From the NCBI GenBank assembly GCA_050949165.1, contig JBMNFF010000017.1, forward strand, positions 1 to 13,575: a stretch of 13,575 nt of DNA, in the 5' to 3' direction. Below the pieces are notes generated by a model. That model was not told the DNA's origin and did not search any database. It saw nothing but the letters and a program-made list of their open reading frames with translations. Source of the stretch: DAIOXA01 sp050949165. GTDB taxonomy: Bacteria; Bacillota; Proteinivoracia; UBA4975. Below, in pieces: positions 1 to 6,467 of the stretch; within the stretch, counting starts at the first letter, position 1, and every line of letters begins with the position of its first letter. A program made the translations under genes and the position numbers.

Positions 1-1324
1 GATTGGTATGGGGGAACATGTCGATGGGCTGGACTTCCTGGGCCAGATATCCCCGCTCCTCCAGGATTTTCAGGTCCCTTGCCAGGGTGGCAGGGTTGCA
101 GCTGACATAGATAATCCTCTCGGGGCTTATCTTTACCACCGCTTCCAGCATGGTGGCATCGCAGCCCTTGCGGGGCGGGTCCAGGATGACCACATCGGCG
201 GTCAGATCAGCCGCTATTTTTGGCAGGACATCCTCAGCCCTTCCCGCATGGAATTCAGCATTGGCAAGGCCGTTGAGGCAGGCATTGTCCCGGGCATCCT
301 GAATGGCGCTGAAGTTCCTCTCGATACCGATGACCTTCCCAGCCTGGTCAGCCAGATATAAGCCAATGCTGCCGGTGCCGCAGTAGATGTCCAGCACAAC
401 CTCCTCGCCCGTCAGCTGGGCGAATTCCTTTACCTTTTCATAGATTTTTTCCGTCCCTTCCGGATTGACCTGCCAAAAGGAGCGAGAAGAGATCTTGAAC
501 TGCAGGTCTCCGATTCTGTCGGTAATGTAACCGGGTCCCCAGATTACCTCTTCCCTGTCCCCCAGGATCACGTTGGTGGGGCGGGGATTTTCATTTAGCA
601 CCAAACTGTGGACGTTCCGGATTTGTTCTTTCAGCCTGTGGAGGAATTCCTCCCGACGGGGGAAGTCCAGTTTGCTCACCACCAAGGTCACCAGGGTTTG
701 TCTGGTCAATTCAGAACGCCTCACCACTACGTGGCGCAGAGTCCCCCGATGGGTTTCTTCATTCCAGGGAGCAATGCCCGTTTCCCGGGCCACCTTGACT
801 ATTTCCCGGGCCACCGCGTTATTGGGCTGGTGCTGTATTGCGCAATCGGTTACGGGAACCAGGTCGTGGCTGCGGGGCTTGTACATGCCGGCAGTGAGCT
901 CTCCCCGGTGTAATCCCACCGGGGCCTGCAGCTTGTTCCGGTAACTCCAGGGCCGGGTAGGCAGGGCAGGCCTGACGATGCCGGGAGAGATGCCCCCAAT
1001 CCTCATCAAGGTTGACTTTACCGTTTCGGTCTTTACCCTCAGTTGGTCCCGATAATCCAGGTGTTGCAGGTTACAGCCGCCACATTCCGAATACCACGGA
1101 CATTTTGGCTCTACCCGCTGCCCGGAGGTCTCAATTTCCCGGATGATGGCCCGGGCATAGTCCTTCTTGGCGCTGACGACTTCGGCGATGACCTGGTCCC
1201 CTGGAGCGGCATAGGGTACAAAGACGGTATAGCCATCCAGCTTGGCCACCCCTTCCCCCTGGTGAGAGATGGTCTCTATCTTCAGCCGGACCTGCTGACC
1301 AGCCTTCACTGGTAGCTTAGACAT
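1..1324 (-). CDS. rlmD: 23S rRNA (uracil-C5)-methyltransferase RlmD/RumA family, 3' end cut by window edge
   Basis: SAM-dependent methyltransferase that makes 5-methyluridine in 23S rRNA (U1939 type; in Gram-positives the homologue RlmCD may modify two sites). About 441 codons are visible. The frame is open to the left edge and ends within DMFPHTN, a few residues before the family's usual C-terminus. Residues 1-60 look like a TRAM RNA-binding domain. Four cysteines fit the family's 4Fe-4S site: C75, C81, C84 (CPWYSECGGC) and C161. The SAM site is LDIYCGTGSIGL, followed by a DPPRKGC motif and the catalytic cysteine in YVSCNPATLARDL. The ATG start is chosen because AAGGAGG lies 7 bases upstream. 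The gene follows the 55-codon gene on the same strand, with a terminator-like hairpin between them. Family assignment is firm; the exact target uridine is inferred. Confidence 0.95.
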   Translation of the reverse strand, partial: MSKLPVKAGQQVRLKIETISHQGEGVAKLDGYTVFVPYAAPGDQVIAEVVSAKKDYARAIIREIETSGQRVEPKCPWYSECGGCNLQHLDYRDQLRVKTETVKSTLMRIGGISPGIVRPALPTRPWSYRNKLQAPVGLHRGELTAGMYKPRSHDLVPVTDCAIQHQPNNAVAREIVKVARETGIAPWNEETHRGTLRHVVVRRSELTRQTLVTLVVSKLDFPRREEFLHRLKEQIRNVHSLVLNENPRPTNVILGDREEVIWGPGYITDRIGDLQFKISSRSFWQVNPEGTEKIYEKVKEFAQLTGEEVVLDIYCGTGSIGLYLADQAGKVIGIERNFSAIQDARDNACLNGLANAEFHAGRAEDVLPKIAADLTADVVILDPPRKGCDATMLEAVVKISPERIIYVSCNPATLARDLKILEERGYLAQEVQPIDMFPHTN

Positions 1325-1330
1325 CGATGC

Positions 1331-1338
1331 TCCTCCTT
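1331..1338 (-). promoter_or_regulatory. Shine-Dalgarno site of rlmD
   Basis: On the minus strand AAGGAGGA lies 6-7 bases before the ATG at 1324-1322. It fixes the start of the methyltransferase gene. Confidence 0.8.
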
Positions 1339-1444
1339 CGGAATCATATTACAGTTTCCTAACAAGTTGTTTTAATGACAGGAATTAAAGCCTTTAGTGC
1401 AGAAGAGTGTTAACAACCAAAAGCATTTTTGTTCCTTCCCCCAC

Positions 1445-1468
1445 TGCCGGCGAATCCGGCATTTTTTT
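1445..1468 (+). terminator. Plus-direction intrinsic terminator with no obvious upstream plus-strand gene
   Basis: TGCCGG, loop CGAAT, CCGGCA (perfect 6-bp GC-rich stem) followed directly by seven T. It has the form of a rho-independent terminator reading rightward. The only annotated DNA to its left is the antisense of rlmD, so what transcript it would end is unclear. Read leftward it lacks a T tract. Confidence 0.6.
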
Positions 1469-1491
1469 ATTATAAAAGCGCCGGAGGCGCT
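1461..1491 (-). terminator. Terminator-like hairpin after the 55-codon gene
   Basis: On the minus strand AGCGCC, loop TCC, GGCGCT (6-bp stem, positions 1491-1477) is followed by TTTTATAATAAAA. The stem overlaps the TAG stop codon of the small gene (1492-1490). The T tract is short, so it may be leaky and allow read-through into rlmD. Confidence 0.55.
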
Positions 1492-1657
1492 ATTCTCGAA
1501 CGATGGAGATCAGGCCGGCACTGAGCAGTGCCTTGAGGACATCCTTTACATCCTGTTTTTGAGCTTCCGGCAGTTTGCCGACGAACTCTTCCAATTCTTC
1601 CCGGCTGCAGTTCCGGGTAATCCTGTGGCCGCCAAGGGTAAAAGTCTTCCCTGCCAA
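1490..1657 (-). CDS. Small protein of unknown function (55 aa)
   Basis: I do not recognise this family. The protein is short, soluble and mainly helical in appearance: a basic N-terminal segment (AGKTFTLGGHRITRNCSRE) is followed by two predicted helices rich in Glu, Lys and Leu (ELEEFVGKLPEAQKQDVKDV and LKALLSAGLISIV). There is one cysteine, no signal peptide and no membrane segment. The TTG start at 1657 is chosen because a perfect AGGAGG lies 7 bases upstream. An in-frame ATG at 1678 is possible, but the AGGAGG would then lie inside the coding sequence and that ATG has no ribosome site of its own. The gene is divergent from hslO and ends in a terminator-like hairpin before rlmD. The function could be regulatory or ribosome-associated; this cannot be decided from sequence. 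Confidence 0.6.
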   Translation of the reverse strand: MAGKTFTLGGHRITRNCSREELEEFVGKLPEAQKQDVKDVLKALLSAGLISIVRE

Positions 1658-1664
1658 AGGAACT

Positions 1665-1670
1665 CCTCCT
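1665..1670 (-). promoter_or_regulatory. Shine-Dalgarno site that decides the start of the 55-codon gene
   Basis: A perfect AGGAGG on the minus strand, 7 bases upstream of the TTG at 1657-1655. It falls inside the longer reading frame from the ATG at 1678, which argues for the TTG start. Confidence 0.65.
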
Positions 1671-1723
1671 CTTGTCATTTTACTATAACTTTCCTGTATC
1701 TTGCACATTGTATACAGCAATTT

Positions 1724-1752
1724 TTGCGCCCGCCAGTGTGATACAATATAAT
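1724..1752 (+). promoter_or_regulatory. Sigma-A-type promoter of the hslO operon
   Basis: The -35 box is TTGCGC (1724-1729), the spacer is 17 bp, and the -10 box is a perfect TATAAT (1747-1752). The expected start of transcription is near 1759, leaving a leader of about 20 bases before the TTG start of hslO. It is the best promoter match I can see in the window. Confidence 0.7.
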
Positions 1753-1777
1753 ATCCGGATAGAAAGGGTGAACTTAC

Positions 1778-2647
1778 TTGCAAGACCATATTGTAAAGGC
1801 AGTTACCGCCGACGGCAGCCTTCGGGCGGCGGCAGCCCTGACCACGGCCACTGTCCAGGAGGCCCTCGACCGTCATGGCCTTTATCCGGTGCCCACAGCA
1901 GCCCTGGGGCGCTTGTTGACGGGCGGACTGTTGATGGCCGCCGACTTTAAGAGCAAAGAGAGGATTAACTTGCGAATAGATGGCGACGGTCCCATCGGCC
2001 AACTTTTTGTCGATGCCGGTTACGGTGAAGCCCGGGGGTATGTGTGGAATCCAGAAGTAAACCTGCCCCTCAACAGCCAGGGCAAATTGGATGTGGCTGG
2101 CGCCGTGGGCAAGGGCACCTTATACGTAATTAAAGATTTGGGATTGAAGGAACCCTGGCACAGCAGCGTCGACTTAATTTCCGGGGAAATAGCCGAAGAC
2201 CTCACCTACTATTTGGCCCATTCCGAACAGATCCCCTCGGCCATGGCCCTGGGAGTGGTGGTAACCCCGGATGCGAAGGTGGAGGTCGCCGGCGGCTTTC
2301 TCATCCAGGTGATGCCCGGCTGTCCCGATGGCCATCTGGAGCAGATCGAAGCCAAAGTGGCTCAGGTTAAGAGCGTCACTGAGCTCCTTAAGAATATGCG
2401 CCATCCCGAAACTGTGGTAAAGTGGTTGCTGGAGGGACTGGAGCCGCAGCTCTTTGAGCCGATTCCCGTCGGCTATCGCTGCAAATGCTCCAGGGACAGT
2501 ATGACCAGGGCGCTTATCAGCCTGGGTAAAGATGAGTTGGCTGAGCTGGCGGCAGATCCCGACGGCTTTGAAACAGTATGCCATTTTTGCAATAAAAAAT
2601 ATCCCTTCCCGCAAGAGGAAATCAAGGATATCATCGACAGTTTGTAA
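1778..2647 (+). CDS. hslO: Hsp33 redox-regulated molecular chaperone
   Basis: Cytoplasmic holdase that binds unfolding proteins after oxidation of its zinc-bound cysteines. The protein has 289 aa, the usual family length. The N-terminal substrate-binding domain shows GPIGQLFVDAG (residues 71-81), NSQGKLDVAGAVG (99-111), ISGEIAEDLTYYL (134-146) and AGGFLIQVMPG (171-181). The C-terminal zinc switch is complete: C235-K-C237 and C268-H-F-C271, with 30 residues between the pairs. The start is TTG, preceded by AAGGGTGA and by the promoter at 1724-1752. The next gene begins 22 bases after the stop, so the two are likely co-transcribed. Assignment is firm. Confidence 0.96.
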   Translation: MQDHIVKAVTADGSLRAAAALTTATVQEALDRHGLYPVPTAALGRLLTGGLLMAADFKSKERINLRIDGDGPIGQLFVDAGYGEARGYVWNPEVNLPLNSQGKLDVAGAVGKGTLYVIKDLGLKEPWHSSVDLISGEIAEDLTYYLAHSEQIPSAMALGVVVTPDAKVEVAGGFLIQVMPGCPDGHLEQIEAKVAQVKSVTELLKNMRHPETVVKWLLEGLEPQLFEPIPVGYRCKCSRDSMTRALISLGKDELAELAADPDGFETVCHFCNKKYPFPQEEIKDIIDSL

Positions 2648-2669
2648 TATGATTTAGGGGGGTGTTCCA

Positions 2670-4631
2670 ATGCCTCAACCCAAGTTCTCCTTGAGCAAAC
2701 GGCAAATTCAGGCCATTGTCGGCGCGGCTATTGTAGTCCTGTTCCTGGCCCTGTTGGTTATCTCTTACCCTTGGCTGCAAATGCACCTGGCCAATCGCCT
2801 GATAAAAAGCGGGAACTATGCACTGGCGGAACAGATTCTTCTTCGCCTGGTTGAGGGAAAGCCAGACTGGACCAAACCCAGGTACGATTTGGCCTTAAGT
2901 CAACTCTACCTGGGCAAGGGCAGCGAAGCTGCCAGCACGGTTATCTCCCTGGCTGATGCCAGCCGTCTGGATGACTTGGAACTGGCTATCATCTTCATGG
3001 ATGTGGCGGAGCACCTGCTTAACAGCGGTCACGGCGATGCCGCTTTGGAACTGGCTGCCAGGGTGCTGGCCGAGCGGCCCACCGACAAAATGCTGAGCCA
3101 GGCGGTGGTGGAAATCGGCTTTACAATTGCCCAGCGTTCCGAACTGCCTTTGAGCTTAGACGCCCTGAACCTCTCTTTGTCCCTGGAAGAATCCAACTGG
3201 ATGCTCAACCGCAAGGCCTTTAATATCTTGCTGGACAAGGCTCTTGAAGCGCCGGCACACCTGGCTGAACCGGCTCTGGATGCCGCCCTCAAACTCTATC
3301 CCAGCAATTCCATCGCCCTGATCAGCAAGGCTTCGCTGCTGGGTGCGCGCCAGGGCCCCAAAGCCGCCCTGGAGTATCTGGCAGAGCGGGAGGAGACAGT
3401 GGGCGACAATTTCACTGAGGATTATCTCAACACCAAGCGGACCCTGATTACCCGTCTGGCTGCCGCTGAACCGGATGCCAATCTGACCCGATATGTCCGG
3501 GGCATGCCCCAAAGCACCTTGGTGGAATTGGCGATTCAGGGTCTAAAACAATCCTCCCGCCAAGAAATTTCCGGCTACCAGTACTACCAGTTGGCCATGA
3601 CTGAACCAGAAGTGGCTTACCAGTACGCGCGCAACTTAGTACAAATTCAAGACTGGGAGGGTGCCCGGGAAATCTTTGCAGATCTCAAGGAACTGGACCC
3701 CGGCTATTTGGATTTCCAGGCTGTCAACGCCCTTATGGATTCCAAGACCAGGACGACCACAGAAGCATTCCACACCCCCGGTTACTCATCTGATATGGCC
3801 AGCATCTCGCCCGACGGAAACTACCTGGCCTCGCGTTTGTGGATGGATCAGCCCCCCCTGGATGATTTTCTCTTTTCATACCTGTCCATAATCAACCTCC
3901 GCGATGGCAGCCGCAAGTCCTTGGGCGACGCTCAGGTGTTTCAATGGGCTTCCGATGGGAAGCACCTGGCCTACCTGACCAACTCCCCTGCCGGCAAAGG
4001 CAGATTGCATATCTACTCGGTGAAAGATGAGACGACTTTCACCCTTTCCGGCGAATATGATGTGCTTTCTTTCAACTGGGCGGGAAACAGTCTTATGGTC
4101 CAGGCTGAGAAGGACGGGAAAATGCGCTTGCTGCACCTGGTCCCATCCAATTGGCGGATAGTTGAAGAAATGGAGGGAGATTCCCGGAGCGGAGTAAACC
4201 AGGACTATGCCTGGATATCTAAGAGCAAAAACAGCCTGGTAATCCACAAATACCGACAGGCGCCCAGGGAAATACTCCTTGACCAGGATATCCTGGCATT
4301 TTCCGCTTGGTCGCCCGATGGGCATCTCGCCATTATTGCCGGCCAAGCCGGCAAGAGCTGGATTTACAACTATCGCGACGACCAGGTCACTGAGATTCCC
4401 ATCCGAGGAGAATTCGCCGCCTGGGGGCATGGGCAAACCATCTATTGGTACTTCCCGGTTTGGGAGAAGCAATATGTCCTGGTGCGCTTGGACGAAACCG
4501 GCAGAATAAGCGAGTATCTTCCCTATAGCTTTTCCTACCCCCAATACGATCTCTCTGTTACCAGTGACGGGAGCGCAGCCGTCCTGGTAGAGGATAGCAA
4601 GGTCCTTATCCACCGCAAACAGCAGGATTAA
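2670..4631 (+). CDS. Membrane-anchored protein with TPR-like repeats and a C-terminal beta-propeller (653 aa), function unknown
   Basis: A single hydrophobic segment at about residues 14-36, after a short basic N-terminus, predicts an N-in signal anchor with the bulk of the protein outside the membrane. Residues about 40-365 are helical and TPR-like (e.g. SGNYALAEQILLRLVEGKPD and QDWEGAREIFADLKELDPGY). Residues about 375-650 hold WD40/TolB-like propeller blades, recognisable by repeated SPDG/ASDG turns: ISPDGNYLAS, WASDGKHLAYLT, WSPDGHLAII, TSDGSAAVLV. GGGGGGTG lies shortly before the ATG. It sits between hslO and a zinc-ribbon gene in one operon. The architecture suggests a scaffold or sensor at the outer face of the membrane. 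I cannot name the family, and no catalytic motif is visible. Confidence 0.85.
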   Translation: MPQPKFSLSKRQIQAIVGAAIVVLFLALLVISYPWLQMHLANRLIKSGNYALAEQILLRLVEGKPDWTKPRYDLALSQLYLGKGSEAASTVISLADASRLDDLELAIIFMDVAEHLLNSGHGDAALELAARVLAERPTDKMLSQAVVEIGFTIAQRSELPLSLDALNLSLSLEESNWMLNRKAFNILLDKALEAPAHLAEPALDAALKLYPSNSIALISKASLLGARQGPKAALEYLAEREETVGDNFTEDYLNTKRTLITRLAAAEPDANLTRYVRGMPQSTLVELAIQGLKQSSRQEISGYQYYQLAMTEPEVAYQYARNLVQIQDWEGAREIFADLKELDPGYLDFQAVNALMDSKTRTTTEAFHTPGYSSDMASISPDGNYLASRLWMDQPPLDDFLFSYLSIINLRDGSRKSLGDAQVFQWASDGKHLAYLTNSPAGKGRLHIYSVKDETTFTLSGEYDVLSFNWAGNSLMVQAEKDGKMRLLHLVPSNWRIVEEMEGDSRSGVNQDYAWISKSKNSLVIHKYRQAPREILLDQDILAFSAWSPDGHLAIIAGQAGKSWIYNYRDDQVTEIPIRGEFAAWGHGQTIYWYFPVWEKQYVLVRLDETGRISEYLPYSFSYPQYDLSVTSDGSAAVLVEDSKVLIHRKQQD

Positions 4632-4660
4632 ATCTGTGCCATGTAGAATTTATCTGGAAG

Positions 4661-4666
4661 AGGAGG
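4661..4666 (+). promoter_or_regulatory. Shine-Dalgarno site that decides the start of the zinc-ribbon gene
   Basis: AGGAGG lies 8 bases before the TTG at 4675. It favours this start over the in-frame GTG at 4636, which has no ribosome site, and over an out-of-frame ATG at 4668 that is too close to it. Confidence 0.65.
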
Positions 4667-4674
4667 AATGCAGC

Positions 4675-4920
4675 TTGAAAAATGGAGTGTGTCCACGCTG
4701 CCATGCCCAGGAAGTGTACTCCAGCGCGAACATTCGCTACAAGACTGGAAATTCGAGTACCATACCTCTGAGTTTTCTGCGGAGCATTCCCCTGGACAAC
4801 TATGTTTGCATCAATTGCGGCTATGTAGAAAGCTATGTAGCAGACCAAGATATGCTCTCCCGGGTCAAGGATATCTGGACCAGAATTGAACCAGGACCAA
4901 TAAGTCCACCACAGCAATAG
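4675..4920 (+). CDS. Small zinc-ribbon protein (81 aa)
   Basis: Two CxxC knuckles, C6-P-R-C9 and C45-I-N-C48, are 35 residues apart and predict one bound zinc in a ribbon fold. The N-terminus MKNGVCPRCHAQEVY and the second knuckle followed by GYVESYV resemble small zinc-ribbon proteins common in bacteria and usually annotated as hypothetical or nucleic-acid-binding. There is no membrane segment. The C-terminus is a short helix (MLSRVKDIW) and a proline-rich tail. The TTG start follows AGGAGG with 8-base spacing. It is the last gene of the hslO operon, 43 bases after the propeller gene, and is followed by a long hairpin. The molecular role is unknown. Confidence 0.75.
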   Translation: MKNGVCPRCHAQEVYSSANIRYKTGNSSTIPLSFLRSIPLDNYVCINCGYVESYVADQDMLSRVKDIWTRIEPGPISPPQQ

Positions 4921-4923
4921 CAG

Positions 4924-4957
4924 GAATGCGTATCCCGCTCCAGCGAGATACGCATTC
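4924..4957. terminator. Long hairpin between converging operons
   Basis: GAATGCGTATC pairs perfectly with GATACGCATTC (11 bp), and inside it CGCT pairs with AGCG, giving a stem of about 15 bp interrupted by one C/A mismatch. It lies 4 bases after the zinc-ribbon stop codon and 17 bases beyond the stop of the epimerase-like gene on the other strand. It could serve as a shared end for both transcripts. A clean T tract is missing on both sides (rightward only ATTATATACTTT), so it may act as a 3' stabilising structure. Confidence 0.65.
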
Positions 4958-4973
4958 GCTATTATATACTTTA

Positions 4974-5618
4974 TTAGATACCTTGTTTAAGCCTGGAGAT
5001 GTTTTCCCGTATTTTACCACCGGAGAACACCCCCCGACCTGACACCACGACATCTGCACCGCACTGAGCCACCAGGCCGATATTGTCCGGAGTCACTCCC
5101 CCGTCGACAAACCACAGGAGTTTGGGATCGTTTTCCTGCTTTCCATACCTTACTTTGTCCAGCACATCCGGCAGTAAGGGGCAGTCACCCAACTCAGGCT
5201 CGGTGGTCAAAATAATGACGTAATCCAGGTGCGGTTTAAAATAGTCGAGATTGGGAACCGGAGTTTTTGGGTTAAAGGCCAGTCCAGCCTTTAACCCATA
5301 TTTTTTTATCATCCCCAACGTTCTCCGCGGGTAGGGACACGCCTCGTAATGTACCGAAATCATGTCCGCACCACATTTTGCCAACCTGGGTATAAGCCAC
5401 TCGGGGTTATACATCATTAAGTGGACCTCGAAGGGCAGGCTGGTGCATCCCCTCAGTCCCTCGATGATCTTGATGCCCAAGTTGATCTCGGGCACAAAGC
5501 TGCCGTCTTCGACATCAAAATGGATATAATCCGCTTGAGCCGCTTCCAGTTCGGCAATGGCTTTTCCCAGGTTCTCCATGGGCGCGGAAACTATTGAGGG
5601 AGCGACGGCTATTGTCAT
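4974..5618 (-). CDS. sgcE: Ribulose-phosphate 3-epimerase-like protein (SgcE-like)
   Basis: TIM-barrel sugar-phosphate epimerase family, 214 aa, typical length. The residues expected to bind the metal and act in proton transfer are present: H33 and D35 in HFDVEDG, H66 in VHLMM, D172 in FVDGGV. The loop that normally reads NPGFGGQ, which closes over the substrate in true Rpe, is replaced by TTEPELGDCP (138-147), and the phosphate-site motif is SGRGVF (193-198). E. coli SgcE, as I recall it, also has a TSEP-type loop there, so this is probably an operon-specific epimerase rather than the housekeeping Rpe. Its ATG overlaps the TGA of the BtpA-like gene (ATGA), implying translational coupling. 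It is the last gene of the operon. The family is firm; the substrate is unknown. Confidence 0.85.
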   Translation of the reverse strand: MTIAVAPSIVSAPMENLGKAIAELEAAQADYIHFDVEDGSFVPEINLGIKIIEGLRGCTSLPFEVHLMMYNPEWLIPRLAKCGADMISVHYEACPYPRRTLGMIKKYGLKAGLAFNPKTPVPNLDYFKPHLDYVIILTTEPELGDCPLLPDVLDKVRYGKQENDPKLLWFVDGGVTPDNIGLVAQCGADVVVSGRGVFSGGKIRENISRLKQGI

Positions 5619-6431
5619 TTTAGGTTGGAGCGGAATGCCTTGACGATATCCATGAACTTCCGGACCCGGGCAACGTCCACAGAGTTCTCAAACTTCCCGT
5701 CCACCTTAAAGGTGGTGCCCACCACAGCTCCATCAGCAATGGATAGCTGCTGCTCGACATTTTCCGGCCTTACCCCTGTGTTGGCAAATACCGTTGTTCC
5801 CGGAACAGTCTCTTTGACCAGGTGGAGAATCTGGGCGTCGGTTTCGGCGCCGGCAGTGAGGCCGGAGACGCAGAGGGCATCGGGTTTGTTGTTGAAGACG
5901 GTACTGCGGGCTATGCTGACGATATCCCGGTCGGCAAGGTATTTTGCCGCTTCCGGCACGATGTTGAAAAGCAGCTTTACGTTTTCTGCGCCAATGGCGT
6001 GCTGGTGACGCACTACTTCACCGCAATTAGTGTCCCACAGCCCAAAATCGCTGGCATAGACGCCGGTAAAGATTTCTCTGACGAACTTGGCCCCAGTTGC
6101 CACAGCCAGATCCAAGGAAGCGATGGGATCCCACAGGACGTTGACCCCAAAGGGAACTTTTATCTCCGGCATGAGTTCACCGATTACCCGGGCCATGGAC
6201 GCCACCGTTTCAGTCTTGACCCTTGTCAGGTAAGGCATGCTGAACTCATTTGAGAACATGACAGCGTCGACGCCGCCCTCTTGGAGTCCCATGGAGGTCG
6301 TGTCTGGCACGTTCAACGACCTTATCCATCCCGCCGTCTTTGTCATAACCAGGGTCCCCGGGCAAAGCCAGAAGGTGACACATGGCGATGATGGGTTTTT
6401 CGGTTCCCAGTACCTCTTTGGTCCAACTCAT
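5615..6431 (-). CDS. sgcQ: BtpA/SgcQ-family TIM-barrel protein, apparent single-base frameshift
   Basis: The gene is read in two frames. The first, from the ATG at 6431, gives MSWTKEVLGTEKPIIAMCHL and LALPGDPGYD up to HDLHG. The second, from about 6286 to the stop at 5615, continues LQEGGVDAVMFSNEF, then IPFGVNVLWD-type motifs, REIFTGVYASDFG, CVSGLTAGAETD, FANTGVRPENV and GTTFKVDG. Removing one base at 6287-6290 (coding strand GGGA) joins them into 271 aa, collinear with E. coli SgcQ, where this stretch reads DDLMALQNGGVDAV. BtpA was first linked to photosystem I biogenesis in cyanobacteria; the biochemical role of SgcQ-type members is unsettled, though a phosphate-binding TIM barrel is expected. 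ATG is preferred over the TTG at 6437 because it matches SgcQ's MSW start. The gene could be a pseudogene, a sequence error or, less likely, recoded. Confidence 0.85.
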
Positions 6432-6467
6432 ACTCAATTACCTCTCCTCCATTAAATTATTTGTGAT

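Noticed and set aside
8..1315. Several plus-strand frames of 90-123 codons
   Set aside because: They lie opposite the rlmD coding sequence, which reads through without interruption and has clear motifs. They have no ribosome sites of note.
1397..1741. Plus-strand frame of 114 codons
   Set aside because: It runs through the plus-direction terminator and antisense to the small gene, and has no convincing ribosome site or recognisable sequence.
1490..2002. A 170-codon minus-strand frame covering the small gene and the start of hslO
   Set aside because: Its upstream two-thirds is antisense to hslO and to the hslO promoter. Only the part from the TTG at 1657, behind AGGAGG, has a translation signal.
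2174..2614. 146-codon minus-strand frame
   Set aside because: Antisense to hslO, whose product is unmistakable.
3876..4613. 245-codon minus-strand frame
   Set aside because: Antisense to the propeller gene, whose sequence shows clear repeated motifs. Long opposite frames are common in GC-rich coding DNA.
4668..4889. 73-codon frame starting at an ATG close to the same AGGAGG
   Set aside because: The spacing to AGGAGG is far too short, and the other frame encodes two CxxC knuckles in a sensible protein.
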